From Atrichornis clamosus (lineage: Eukaryota; Chordata; Aves; Passeriformes; Menuridae): DNA of 64,000 bases. Shown piece by piece: positions 11,662 through 22,900 of the stretch. How positions within the stretch are numbered: position 1 is the first letter of the stretch; every line of letters starts with the position of its first letter. The translations under genes were made by a program, and so were the position numbers. The stretch lies in contig WBMZ01006400.1 in assembly GCA_013400975.1 (NCBI GenBank), positions 310,001 through 374,000 of the forward strand, written 5' to 3'. The notes under the pieces are model-generated. The model worked only from the letters and a program-made list of their open reading frames with translations, ran no database searches and had not been told where the DNA came from.

Positions 11662-13643
11662 GTAAGCAATCTGGAATGCATGCCTCTCCCTTCTTCTCCT
11701 TTGGATACAATATTTGGGGCTCAGATATTATCTCTCATTTTACATTTACTTAGGGCTTACCGCATACAAGGAAAGAAGAAAAACAAAGTTTGAGAATTTT
11801 AATATTAGCAAAAATTTACAAAATTATTATAGATGAGGTAAGAGTTACACACTACGAAGCAAAGAATGAGATTTCAGCTAACAAAGCCTGAAGGTCAGAA
11901 GGAAGTTTAAGTTATGTCTGTTACAGAAGAGAGACCAACTCATTATGGGAATTCCATATGCACTTTTGGATTAAAAAGACTCTACTAATTAGTACAGAGT
12001 ATAGATCTTTTTGTAATTGTTAGGAAAAATAAATATGACTTGCTAAGAGAAAAAGGGAAGTAGATCAATCATAAGCACACTTTTATGGCATAAATTTAAC
12101 AATTGTTTGAATCTATTGGCTGAGCAATGAAGTGGATATACTCAATGTATACAGAGACTTGCTGAATAGTTGGCTAGAGGACAACTGAAAGTAAGTTTTA
12201 AAAGAGATAATCTACCACAGAACAAAGTTTCCCAAACCCATAAAGCAATGAGCATGACATGCTCACACATGCTGCCTAAATCTGTCTGATTTCAAGAGGA
12301 AATTGAGGAAACCTTTTTCCTACTGCAGAAAAATCATACAAGTCCTTCAAATGATGAAAAAAAAGCCAATACCCACAAACATTCATATTTGAAGCAGTAA
12401 GTTATAACAGGAGAATAAGGCTTTAGAAATTAGGGTACTCACATAGCATCAATGGAATTGCCCAAAAGACCACAATCTGAATGTTTGCCTTTTTCACAGT
12501 TTAAAATGGGTTGTGCCATGCCCTGCATTCAGCCTTGAAGACAACTTCACCAAGGAGACAGAAAGCTGCCTTTTTACTGGAGGAGATAAGGGACATCTAA
12601 AACAACAAATCTTGCTCTGACATTCCAAAAGTCTCTTCAGTTTGTTGTATGGAGCATAAATGTTGTCATTTTCATACGAAAAGCAGGGTATAGTTAAAAG
12701 TATGTCTTTGCAACACAAAGAGGATGCAGAATGAAAATTCTGTTTCTGTGTCTCAAAAGTTCTGCAGCACATGAGAGTGAATCATTTCCTGAGTAATCTA
12801 TTATACTTAAAAACATAGAGAAATCTTAGAGGTTCCATGTAAGGAATATTTAAAAATATTTTGACAATGCTAATATTTTTTCCAAATGAACATTAAATAC
12901 ATTTCAGCTTCCACTCCCTTCAACACTTCACAGCAATATTTTTAGTGTGCTCACTTAAGATATTCAAGTTTTAAAGGTCATCAGAGTTCAAGAAGTATGT
13001 TCTATACTTGAAAAGTTCCCCAGAGTTTTAGAGTTATTAATAGATCTCATTAAATTTTTCATATACAAGTATATCTCTTAAAGTTTTTGTTCAATTTTAA
13101 ATAACTAGAATTTTGAAAGGTCAAATAAATAATGAGGTGTCTCATTGCAACAGGAAATATATTCACTATTTCGCTACGAGGTTTTCTAATTCAACTCTTT
13201 CTGGAACAAAATACTTCATTCTATTGCCTTGTTGCAATTCTCATCATGCTTATCATTACAGAGTATAAAGTATAAACCCATGTTAGACAGAAGCATAATA
13301 AAATCTGTAGCTATTGTTTAGCCATGATAACTTCTCAGAAATTAAAATTTGTTTCAATATTTAATATTAGTATTTTGCCACCACCTACAGCATCTTATAG
13401 TCTCTTTATTGCTTTTTAATTGGTGACAACAGTAGAGATGGCAGCTTAAGTTCCCTGCCTAAGATTCTAGAGGATAATAAATTTTTCTCTGTGTGACTAC
13501 ATTGCCCAGAAATTGATACTGTGCTGATTTAAAAGGCACTGGTCTCTTTTCCTGGCATCCCCCTCTTCCCTAGCCATTACTGGCACACCAAGCACATTAA
13601 CACACAACTGGTTCTCCACTCCACTGGTGACAGATAGAAAACC

Positions 13644-13669
13644 AAGCCACTTAAACAAGCCACTTAAAT
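13644..13669. repeat. 13-bp tandem duplication
   Basis: The unit AAGCCACTTAAAC occurs twice head to tail, the second copy differing only in its last base (T for C). This is most simply a replication-slippage duplication. It has no evident function. Confidence 0.8.
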
Positions 13670-14293
13670 TTTTGATCCAGACAAAAACACAGCATTGTGC
13701 TGTCTCTTATCCATTGCTTTGATTCCTTCTTTGCTATATTACATCTTCTCCTATCAAGTATCAGCTTTCTTATATTTCTTATACTTCATAATTGGCTAAT
13801 AACTTTACTAACTGGGAAAAAAAATCTGAGAGGAATTCATTATCAGTAGCATCTGTTTAGTGTGCCTGTTAAGCCACACAACTTAGAAGCTATCTGAACT
13901 ACTTCTAGGTGCACATTGTCATCACTGCATAAAGTCTTTTTGTCTCAGGTATCTGTCAGACACAAATACATGGTCAGGTCTAGACCTTTGTCAGTCTTTT
14001 GTTCATTTGCCTCTCTTGAGGAAATCAAACTTTCCCAGCTCCAGCTGCACTTCTCTTGTACAATGAAAGAGTTCAGTCTCCCCTTTCACATGCTCGTGCA
14101 GTGTAGTCTCAAGCTCACAGCCTGGCCCTAAGCTGAATCCCTAAGTATCCCAAAATTGGGATGTTACAAGTAGGTGAAGGACTACTTTGACTCTAAGGTC
14201 TAATAATTTAAATCAAGCTCGGCGAAGCCTAAGTCCAAAATGATTTATGTAAGTATAAATTACTGTCTGACTATCCATAGTAGGGACTTGAAA

Positions 14294-14308
14294 CTCTCTC
14301 TCTCTCTC
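14294..14308. repeat. (CT)n short microsatellite
   Basis: About seven CT units followed by a C run and CAGGG. It resembles a splice acceptor by composition (pyrimidine run then CAG), but no open frame of note follows it. Confidence 0.75.
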
Positions 14309-14834
14309 CCCCCAGGGTTACAGTTAGCACTTTGGGTATTCTGGGGGATTGTTCCTAGGTCTGCCTCATGAGCTACTCTATTATATTGGAGAAGTAATCT
14401 AAACTCAATTTTTAGTGATTTTAGATTACAGACTTGGATTTTGTGTTCACTGAAAGCTTCAGTTGAAAAAGAAGAAATTCTCGTCAGTCCCATCTCAATA
14501 CTCTTATCACTGGGCTAATTAAATATTCTGAGCCTCTCTCTTTTTTCTTTCTTATATAAATCCGAGCAAGCCAGTACATAGACTCTTAGGTGAGTCACAT
14601 GTTCAACTCCACATCTACTTTCAAAATGCAGGGAGCTCAAAAACTGTTTGACCACATTGGTGCAACCCATCTTTTCTCTTTCCTTTTTTTCTCCAGAAGC
14701 AACACCCAGTAAAATTACATCTGCACTTCTTAGTAAATGACCAGCAAGAGAATGAGGATTGCATTTGATTGGATAAGCCAGTAAGCATTTCAATACTTAT
14801 TTCAGAGAAAATACTGCTTTGAATATTTGTAAAT

Positions 14835-14918
14835 GTATATTCATATATATATATACACACATACATACACATATATATATATACACACACATACATAAAG
14901 ATATATTTATATATATTT
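14835..14918. repeat. Compound TA/CA microsatellite
   Basis: Alternating (AT)n and (AC)n blocks with ATAC interruptions. A segment of about 29 bases (AT run, then ACACACATACAT) appears twice in succession, so the tract grew partly by block duplication. Frames called through it on both strands are repeat translations, not proteins. Confidence 0.9.
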
Positions 14919-16094
14919 TTTTTGTCCCTTATGAAGTTACCACAGTACAGTCAGAAGTAAGACCAGGGCCTCAAGGAGCTCATATGAAGCTGAAAACTCC
15001 ATACTTGTAGCAGAGCCTGTCAAGTTGCACCTGAGGAATTAGATAAGTCTCTGGTTTAAACCAGCACCAGATTTTGTCTCCAACACAGCATGAAGAGACC
15101 CAAAAGAGGTACCAGAACACCGATGAGGTCGGATTAGCTGGACTGATTTGAGGATATTTGGGAGAGGAGGAGATGCAGAGAGAGGCCCTTTCAGCCAGGA
15201 GACCATATAGCCATGCCCATCCTGGCTTCCAGAAACCTCACTGACTCTTTTTCATTCCTTCAGTCTCTCTGAATCTGCACTGCCACTACAACAAAACCTT
15301 GCATGTGAATCATTCTGCTTTGCTGAGGCCACCCTCCTACATCTAGACAGTACTATAGTAATTTCACAATCAGCAAAGAGCTGAGCCTTCAATCAGGCTA
15401 TCACTCACTGACATAACACATTTAATCACAGAAAAGTTAAAAGAAAATACGCAAAGAGGTGTCACCTTTCCTCCACTTTCAAGTCTCAGAAAAACATGAA
15501 CAAACTGTCTCACACTACACCAGACCTGTCTAAATAGGTCTGTATCTCTGGGAGAAAAAGTCTGATGCAAAATAGGAAAGACATAAATTGAAATAGATAA
15601 ATAATGCCCTGGAGAATGTTGATTTTATTCTACAATAAATTGATCAAATATTTCCAAGAAATTCAATAAAAAGAAATGTGTGGTTTGAGCTAACATTTCT
15701 TTGACCTTTAAGAGTCTGTGATTAACAAATACTTCATTAAAAAGTAGAATCAATACCTGAATGCTTATGAGTTTCTAGGCAATCATATATTAAACTTTTA
15801 AACAAATGTAATGCAAACCAATGGTGAGCGCATACCGTAGCTCTTTCTCTGTAAACACATTCAAACCACACCCTCTAGGTCAAATTCTTCATATCATCCC
15901 GATGTCACATAAGATGGTAACCAGAAAAATAACAGATCATACTATATAGATAGTAGTGAAATAGAAATAGTTCAAAAATTTGAAAAAGAAATCAAATATA
16001 ATTTTCACAGTAAGATCTGAGTTACATTTTTTTCAGCTGTTGTTGCAATTATTTTACCTACTTAACATTATTATATCAAGCAAATAGACACAAT
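14919..16094. other. Non-coding DNA, nothing recognised
   Basis: About 1.2 kb with no recognisable gene, repeat family or strong signal. The 66-codon minus frame at 15370-15570 is unrecognised. Confidence 0.6.
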
Positions 16095-16302
16095 ATCAGG
16101 AAAAATGTCTTCACTGAAGGGGTTGTCAAGCACCGGCACAGGCTGCCCAGGGCAGTGGTGGAGTCACATCCCTGGAGGGATTTAAAAAACGTGCAGATGT
16201 GGCACTTGGGGACATGGTTTAGTGGTGGGCTTGGCAGTATTTGGTTAACCGTTGAATGATGGACTTACAGGTCTTTTCCAACCTAGATGATTCTGTGACT
16301 CT
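16095..16302 (+). repeat. CR1 LINE, 3'-end fragment (CR1-J-like)
   Basis: Sense-strand CR1 3' end: TGTCTTCACTGAAGGGGTTG, GGCTGCCCAGGGCAGTGGTGG, AGTCACATCCCTGGAGGGA, a TTTAAAAAACGTGCAGATG block, GGCACTTGGGGACATGG, TTTAGTGG, then GGTCTTTTCCAACCTAGATG and the terminal ATGATTCTGTGACTCT. This covers the last coding codons and the short 3' untranslated region, ending exactly where avian CR1s end. The GGACATGGTTTAGTGG version is the CR1-J type as I remember it, common in neoavian birds. The insert is 5'-truncated to about 200 bp. It is the opposite orientation to the 11 kb and 19 kb copies. Confidence 0.93.
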
Positions 16303-19300
16303 AAATGCATCCATTCAAGTGCAATCACTGTCAATATTCCAAATCCTTTGTTTCAACTGGGAAAACCATTACACTCAATGTTAGCATAGATCACAAGCCA
16401 TTGGATAGTGGGGTAGAGCTATCTGAAGTTATTTTCTTTGATGTATACTAAAGTTAACAGTTCAACTGAATTTTGATAACAAATTCTATGATATACTGAA
16501 TAGTTCCCATTAGGTAACCATAAGGAAATGCTAATTTTTCCAGTTCTTGAATGTATTACCTGAATATAAGAATTATTCATTGATTTACTATATTTGTTTA
16601 CATGTTTTTCATAAATAATGTCTCAGTTCCTTCTTCAGTGCTTGATCTTTAAGGCACTGTTATGGTATACAATGCACTGTATTCAATTCATTTTGCCTAA
16701 ATTTTCACTTCCAGCCTAGAAAACTCAAAGCCAGAGCTCTGACACATCAGTCACACAATCAGCTAAATTAGGCTACTCCAGTTGGTTTAACTGGCAACTT
16801 TCAAGCATGCAAAACAAAGCAGCAAGGTTTTAATGGTTTAAAGCCTCCAAAGTGGATCATAATACAAAATGTATTGCTCATGGGCTGGCAGAGAAGGCAA
16901 GGAATGCCATATGCTTTCAGTTTCATTTGTGTTGTTTATCTTTAATACTAAACCCTAATGCAATACACTTTCTATTACTCTGCCATGTCAATCTTTTTTA
17001 TGTGCAAGGGGATCAGGAAAACAAGACAATATTGGTTTCAATAGACACAAGCCAATACAGACTCTACTAATTCAAGGGTAGCTGAGAGCTATGGAGTAGT
17101 AAATTACTACTCCAGGCATGAATTAGAAAATACAAACAATACAGTCAAAATACTTGTTCAAAAGGCTAGCTGATGGCTTGGAGGTAATGCTTAGACAAAT
17201 CTGAAAACAAAGCAGCAATAGGTCAAAAATATGCATGAGCAACTGAAGTTTTGAAGCATTGATGCAATAGTTAAGTCCTACATGTGTAACTACAGGTTAA
17301 CTAGTATATGAACAATGGGGGTTCCTGAATGATAGCACTGCATGCACAGATTGAGGAGACTACTTTTTCCAGTTACTGCAGGGGACAAATGACAGTGCCT
17401 TGGTGACAGTGATGCACCACATTGCAAATCAAGGAATCAGTGTTTATGAAAATCCAAACTCCATCTGATCCTACACAAAGGTTCCCATATCCCTACAAGT
17501 TGCTGGTGTTTTCTTTTATTGTGTTCAAAATATGCATGTAGGGAAAAACAGAAATTAGCATCTCTGAGATCAAATATTAAAAAGTGAAGTATTTAATTCC
17601 AACCACATTATGGATTAATAACATTACTCATCTTTGTTGTCAACAAAGATGAAGACACAAACACGTGGCAGCAACTTTCTGTGGATCTCTTTTCCCTTAA
17701 AAAGTCCTTTCAGTCACCAATTTTTTCCTCTCTATAACATGGTGAAGGTTACTTCTTGATGACAAAATGTTTTCATAACTATGTACACTAGAGTCACCTC
17801 ACAGAGGTGTAACGTTGCTGCTTTGCTCCCCTTACTGTTTGTGTGGAATTTGAAGCACTGGTCTTGATTCCATTGCAATCTCTTTTAGCCCTCTATCTTT
17901 CTCTGGACCTGAACCACCCATTGTGGACAAGAAAGATGCTGCAATATGACATGATAAGAGCTCAGGGAAGGCAGATTGCCAGCTGGCCAATGTCCTGAAA
18001 ACTCTCCAGGAAGACGACAGAAGGCACCAAGCTGAATTACTAAAAACAATCATGGGGGAGGGCAGAAAATGCAGCTTAATAGAGATGCTGTCGAAACTAA
18101 AGCAGGAAACAGAATGAATTGGATAAATTTGGTGATCATTAGGAAAATAGTCACTTAAAACTGCACTCAAGCTCCAGACCTAAGGCCTTCATCTTGAATC
18201 AGGAAAACAGTAACTGGTTTAACTGGCAACTTTGGTTTAAAGAAATGGGAAGAGACTCTGGACCAGATCAAGTTGTGTGTCTTGAGATGAGGGAAAACTA
18301 GCAGATATGCAGCTGAATTAGGAAAAAAAGAGAAAAAAATAAAGCAGATTTTGCTGAAAAACACATTAATTATCTTCTAGAGAGAATTAAGTCTCTGCAG
18401 TCTTAAAACACTTTGAACAGAGTTTAACTGGGATAAGGTCAGAGAAACGACTGCTTTGTTCTCAGTTAAAACATAAGATAAAATAAAAGAACACAAACAA
18501 ATCAAAACCCTCACAAAACAAACAAAGAAAATGAACCAGAAAACCCCCTGGAAACCATGTATTTTCTAAACTGCCTGTTGTATTTAGAAAAAAACAAATA
18601 GAAATAAAAACTAAAATGCAATTAAAATAAAAATCTCAACCCTCTTTCACATATCTGTGAAGTATTGAACAACTCAGCAGTTATATTTGTTCAGTATTGC
18701 TTAATATTTTCTAAATAAAACCACCACCATAATCTAAATTTTCTTCTTGGCTAGGGGACACAGCTGCAGACAAAGATGACTTTCCAAGAATTTGCTACAG
18801 GTGTCCCAGAGAGTAAAATGTCTTTGCTTTGATGATTTTAAATCAGACACTGGTGTGGTCCTACTCTTGGAGCTCATGACACAGCATTTTCCGCAGGTTT
18901 TACAATATTCTCTACTGCTTAGCTTTAAAACCATTACCTAAGAAAGATTTCAGTACATATAAATGTGCTAAGACACAGATTAAAGTTTAATTAACCAGAT
19001 TCATGTTTTTCAGTGACATCCTTGCAGGGACAGCCTATATAATTATTTATAGAATTTTAAAATTAAATTTAAAATACCGCATCAGGAATATCATTCTTTC
19101 TAAAAAGTTATTTTACTCTTAATCTTAAGGTGACATTATCCAATCCTACCCAGCCAAGAAGCTTTGAAAGGTTTTGACTTGCATTAAAAATTATCATTAA
19201 CAATTATCTATATTTGAATTAAGTTCACTTTTTGTGAAAATTTTTAATTCTTGGTGTAAAAGCTTAGCAGCTGTAGAATTTATCAAGATCCTTGGCAAAT

Positions 19301-19382
19301 ATTTAAAAATTAATTGCCTTCACTTAAAAATGCACTTTTGGTCTGAATCTATATAAATTCAACTTCTGCCCAAGCAGGCATT
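16303..19382. other. Non-coding DNA with isolated motifs
   Basis: About 3 kb with no gene I can support. It contains the SOX-type palindrome at 17628-17652 (listed separately) and two copies of a 19-base word (16783-16801 and 18215-18233). A 55-codon frame without an early ATG lies at 17950-18117 on the plus strand. The minus frames at 17832-18170 and 18167-18364 are unrecognised. Confidence 0.5.
17628..17652. promoter_or_regulatory. 25-bp palindrome with facing SOX-type sites
   Basis: Two 12-base arms, TCATCTTTGTTG and its exact reverse complement CAACAAAGATGA, flank a single central T. Each arm holds the SOX/LEF high-mobility-group core (A/T)ACAAAG, in the facing arrangement known for dimeric SOXE binding sites. 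The sequence symmetry is direct observation. Binding is inference. With such a short loop, a stable RNA hairpin or a terminator role is unlikely. Confidence 0.4.
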
Positions 19383-19544
19383 TCACAGAACAGCTGAGGT
19401 CTGCAGGGACCTCTGGAGATCACCCAAAGCTGGTTTACTAAAGCAGGTTGCCCAGGACTGCATCCCATCAGATTTCAATATTGCACATGATGGTGATTCA
19501 ACAACTTTTCTTGACAACTGTGTCAGTGTCCAACATCCATCACA

Positions 19545-19564
19545 GACACACACACATACACACA
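19545..19564. repeat. (AC)n microsatellite inside the CR1 copy
   Basis: An AC run with one GAC and one TAC interruption. It sits where the CR1 consensus has a CCTCACAGTAAAG-type stretch, so it probably expanded from a CACA seed in the element after insertion. Confidence 0.75.
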
Positions 19565-19824
19565 AAAAAGTTTTTGTTTTTCTTTGTTAAAATGTAATTT
19601 CCCATATTTTAATTTGTGCCAGTTGACTCTTATCCTGTCACTGATCAACACTGTGAAAGTCCTGTCACCATAATATCTTCCATCAGGGATGTAAACTCAT
19701 TGATAAGATCCCCCGACCCCTTTCTACTCCAGGTTAACCCATTACAGCTCTCAGCCTCTTAGAGTGTGTCAGATGCTCCACTCCCTTAATCATCTCCCTG
19801 GCCTTTTGCTGGACCTGTACGGCG

Positions 19825-19859
19825 TGTCCATGGGTCTACTCTATGTCCATGGGTCTACT
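19825..19859. repeat. 19-bp tandem duplication inside the CR1 copy
   Basis: TGTCCATGGGTCTACT occurs twice, separated by CTA. The remembered CR1 consensus has room for one copy between the GCTGGAC and GAGCCCAG blocks, so the duplication is later than the insertion. Confidence 0.8.
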
Positions 19860-19930
19860 GAACAAGGAGGCCCAGAACTGGACACAGTGTTTCAGTTTCA
19901 GTCTCCCCACTGTATTTACATAGTGCATAT

Positions 19931-22900
19931 GTATGCGTTTTTAAGGCAGAACAAGGTGCAGACTGATTTATCCCAAGATAAATTCACAGAGATTTTTCAG
20001 AGAGTCACCCTAAGCTCTCTTCTGCATTTATCTAACACAGTTACAAAAGAATTTTTGTCTCTACTCTCTTGACTACTCAGCTGAGCTGAAAAATGTTGTT
20101 GTCTGTTGCTTTTAGATGGCACATTTAGATCTCTGTGTCTTCCCTAAGACCCCTTCTTTTATATCTTGGAGAGATGAGTTTCTATTATGCATGAATTCTG
20201 CTTTGCTGACTTCAAGAGCTGTATTCTCTGACATGACATTTTTAGCCCTGGATGGGCACAGATGTTGTCTGTACTGTTCTGGCAAAAAACACAAGCACTA
20301 ACAGGTGCTCCATTTGTTTGGCCTTTAAAACAAGAGCCAAAACGGATCAGCATCTCTAGGATTTTAAAATTCCCAAGTCTTCTAGCTTTTTGGTAATCTG
20401 CAGCTCTAGTGTGCCCAGAGTCTCAACCCTGACACTCTTCTGAAAAAGGGACTGGACAGAAAACCTCACAGGCTTCCAAGGCCGGGCACTGCTTTGCACA
20501 CCTTCCCCCAGCACTGCCCCAGAGGAGCCGTCTGTTCTCCAGTCTGCTCCCTGCTTGTTGTTGCCATGGACCTACCAGAGCAGCCACGACCCAACTCTGT
20601 CCTGAATATGGGGGGCTTGTACTCACTACTGAGATCTCTGCAACCCGTTACTGCCTCTTCTGAACTGTTCTGGCACTTGGAACAGCAGAGAGTTTCCAGG
20701 AGTAGAAACAAATACAGTTTATCCAGGGAAGTGAAAGAATCTGACGTTAAAGATCAGTAATTCAAGTTATATCCTGTCATTGTTCTGTGTCTGAGTGACC
20801 TGGATATCACTGTGAGCAAATTCTCAAGAGGAAGCTAGAGGAGGCTTTGGAATATTCTTTCTTTATATTATCAAAGTACTAGGAGTAAAGGTAAAATTAT
20901 ATCTACTTATTCATTGGTGCAGTTTGCAATTTCTGTAAACCCACAGAAGGTGGTGTAGATTACTGTTACTCTTATGAAAGTCCATTCCTCATGCTAATTT
21001 TTATTTTTCTGAGTTACAGAATGCAGAATTATGTGCACACAAAATAAATGTCAGAGTAAATCCTCCCTAGTATTGCCATAATTTTGGAATAATTTCTTAG
21101 GATAGTTTAGACTGTCCCAATCATCATTATTCTTGGCTATGTTCAGTTAGAGAAAGAATATAGACAATTTTTAGATATTTTTGCATTATTTTTTCCCAGA
21201 AGAATCCTCAGTTTTTGTTAGGGTTTTTTTTGTTTGGTTACTTTGGTTTTTAATACTACTCATTAGTTCCCTACGATTTTACTGCTTGTTAAGCCAGTGG
21301 GTTTAAAACTGAAATGACTATTTTAGCAAAATTATTTGGCCATCTTTCAAAGGGAGATCTAAGGAAAGGTAGAGAAAACCCTTTATTTCAGTAAGAGATG
21401 CAATTCTTTGTTTATGCAACCTAATCCTTTCCTAAAAGCTATGGCATCCATGGAACAAACAAACTGAACCTCGTGTAATAAATGAATATAAACACGTTAA
21501 ATCATTTAATATAAGATTTGTTTCTCAATCTGAGTGGAATTGGGAGTTTCTAGCATCCCTTGATGCTTCTGGCAGAGTGGCTAGTTCACTGACAGTAGGA
21601 TCTCTGGGCATTTTACACGCCAGGCACCAGGAGAAGGTCCTCTGTACTTTTGTCCATGTTAGAGCTCATTAACCACACAAAAGCATCTCCTGAAGCCTGA
21701 GGTGTAGCAAACATGAGACCTCCAGCTTTCAGAGCAGTCCTGGATTCTGTGATTTAGCACTGCAGCTCTCAGCACCAAGCCATCTTTCAAACAACACGCT
21801 AGAGAGCATTGAGAGGATCCTTCTTTTCCATTAAAGTCGCTAAGTACCCCTGTTCAGCAGTTTTCTGGGGACAGAAACTGTGAAACTCATTAGCAGGCTT
21901 TGCAATTTACAAATTCTGATACACGGATTTCAGCTGTTTTGTGATGTTGCCACCTCCCATCCCTCTCTGACTTTTCAGGGACTTCAATATGCTTTACTAG
22001 GAGAAAAAAATTGTGTTGAAGAGAAAAAAACCCATCCCTACGCCACCATATAAATGTGTGATGAGCCTGCATCTTGTGTGCTGCACGCAGCTCTTGTCGC
22101 CCTCAACTCAGCAAAATTACAAACAAGAGGGGAAAGAATTAATAAATAATATTGATGAATGATGCAGAGCTGTTTCCCAAGCAACCAATCAAAGAGACTA
22201 GAATTCCTCAGCTTAGAGAACAGAAGCACAAGTGTGCACCCACTGTATATACACACACTACACCACATTCCCTTTCTAAACCAGGTTTTATAGCATAGCA
22301 CAATTTATCTTTCAGAAAATTTTATCTAACAAATTCTACAAGATATTTCTTTGGGGAACTTAAGCGTCACAGAAAGTTCTGGAAATGTTTCTAATTAAAA
22401 GGAAAACCTTGATGTTTAGTATTTTCAATTCTCACAGTAATAAAAACATGCCATTTAATGAGCACTTAGTCATGCAAACTTTTAATTCATCATAGAATCA
22501 ATTAATTTAATTTAATTTAATTTCAGGTTATTACAGGTTGTATAAAATCTCTTTGTTTTCTAACATCTTTCTATTCTGATCAGCTCATCTTTCTAATGAA
22601 GTAACTTAGAATTCCTATGCACAAGTTTTAAATTAAGAAAATCAACTCTTCTATCATCTCAGTATACCAAGTGAAGTTATAGTGAGAGCTAAGAACTCAC
22701 TGAATATTAATGAAAATTTTAATAAACTACCATGTTATCTTTTAACAAGCACAAAATATGACCTTTAGATGAATAAAATCCGTAGATTGTTTTATTTTAC
22801 ATTTCCATGAAAGTGTATATTATTCTGCCCACAAAGCAGTTCTGAAAATTAAAAGGTATTGACTGAGAAAGAGTCTGAGAACTCCTGAGTAGCCTGGAGG

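Larger units (their letters stand above)
11662..14834. other. A+T-rich non-coding DNA
   Basis: No recognisable gene or interspersed repeat. The minus frame at 12494-12772 and plus frame at 13916-14131 are unrecognised. The minus frames at 14515-14896 run partly into the adjoining TA/CA repeat and are artefacts. Two small simple repeats are listed separately. Confidence 0.6.
19385..19930 (-). repeat. CR1 LINE, decayed 3' half fragment
   Basis: Antisense CR1 words in order: GCAGGGACCTCTGGAGATCA, AAGCAGGTTGCCCAGGACTG, a CAGTGTCCAACATCCATCACAG block, TTTAATTTGTGCCAGTTGAC, TTATCCTGTCACTGATCAAC, CATTGATAAGATCCCC, CTCCCTTAATCATC, TTTTGCTGGACCTGTA, CCCAGAACTGGACACAGTGT. This spans from the 3' end (left) into the distal part of the RT-bearing frame. 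It is strongly diverged, with a CA microsatellite grown inside it and a 19-bp tandem duplication. No coding ability remains. Confidence 0.85.

Noticed and set aside
14621..15010. Frames on both strands near 14.8 kb as small proteins
   Set aside because: They are translations of the TA/CA microsatellite (Tyr/Ile/Met/Cys and Ile/His/Thr runs).
19383..20072. Frames at 19383-19565 (minus) and 19764-20072 (plus) as genes
   Set aside because: Both lie in or across the decayed CR1 copy; the first begins in the AC microsatellite (Met followed by Cys-Val repeats).
22489..22524. CATAGAATCA plus TTTAA repeat as a CR1 3' end
   Set aside because: Only one ten-base word agrees, and no CR1 body follows on either side.
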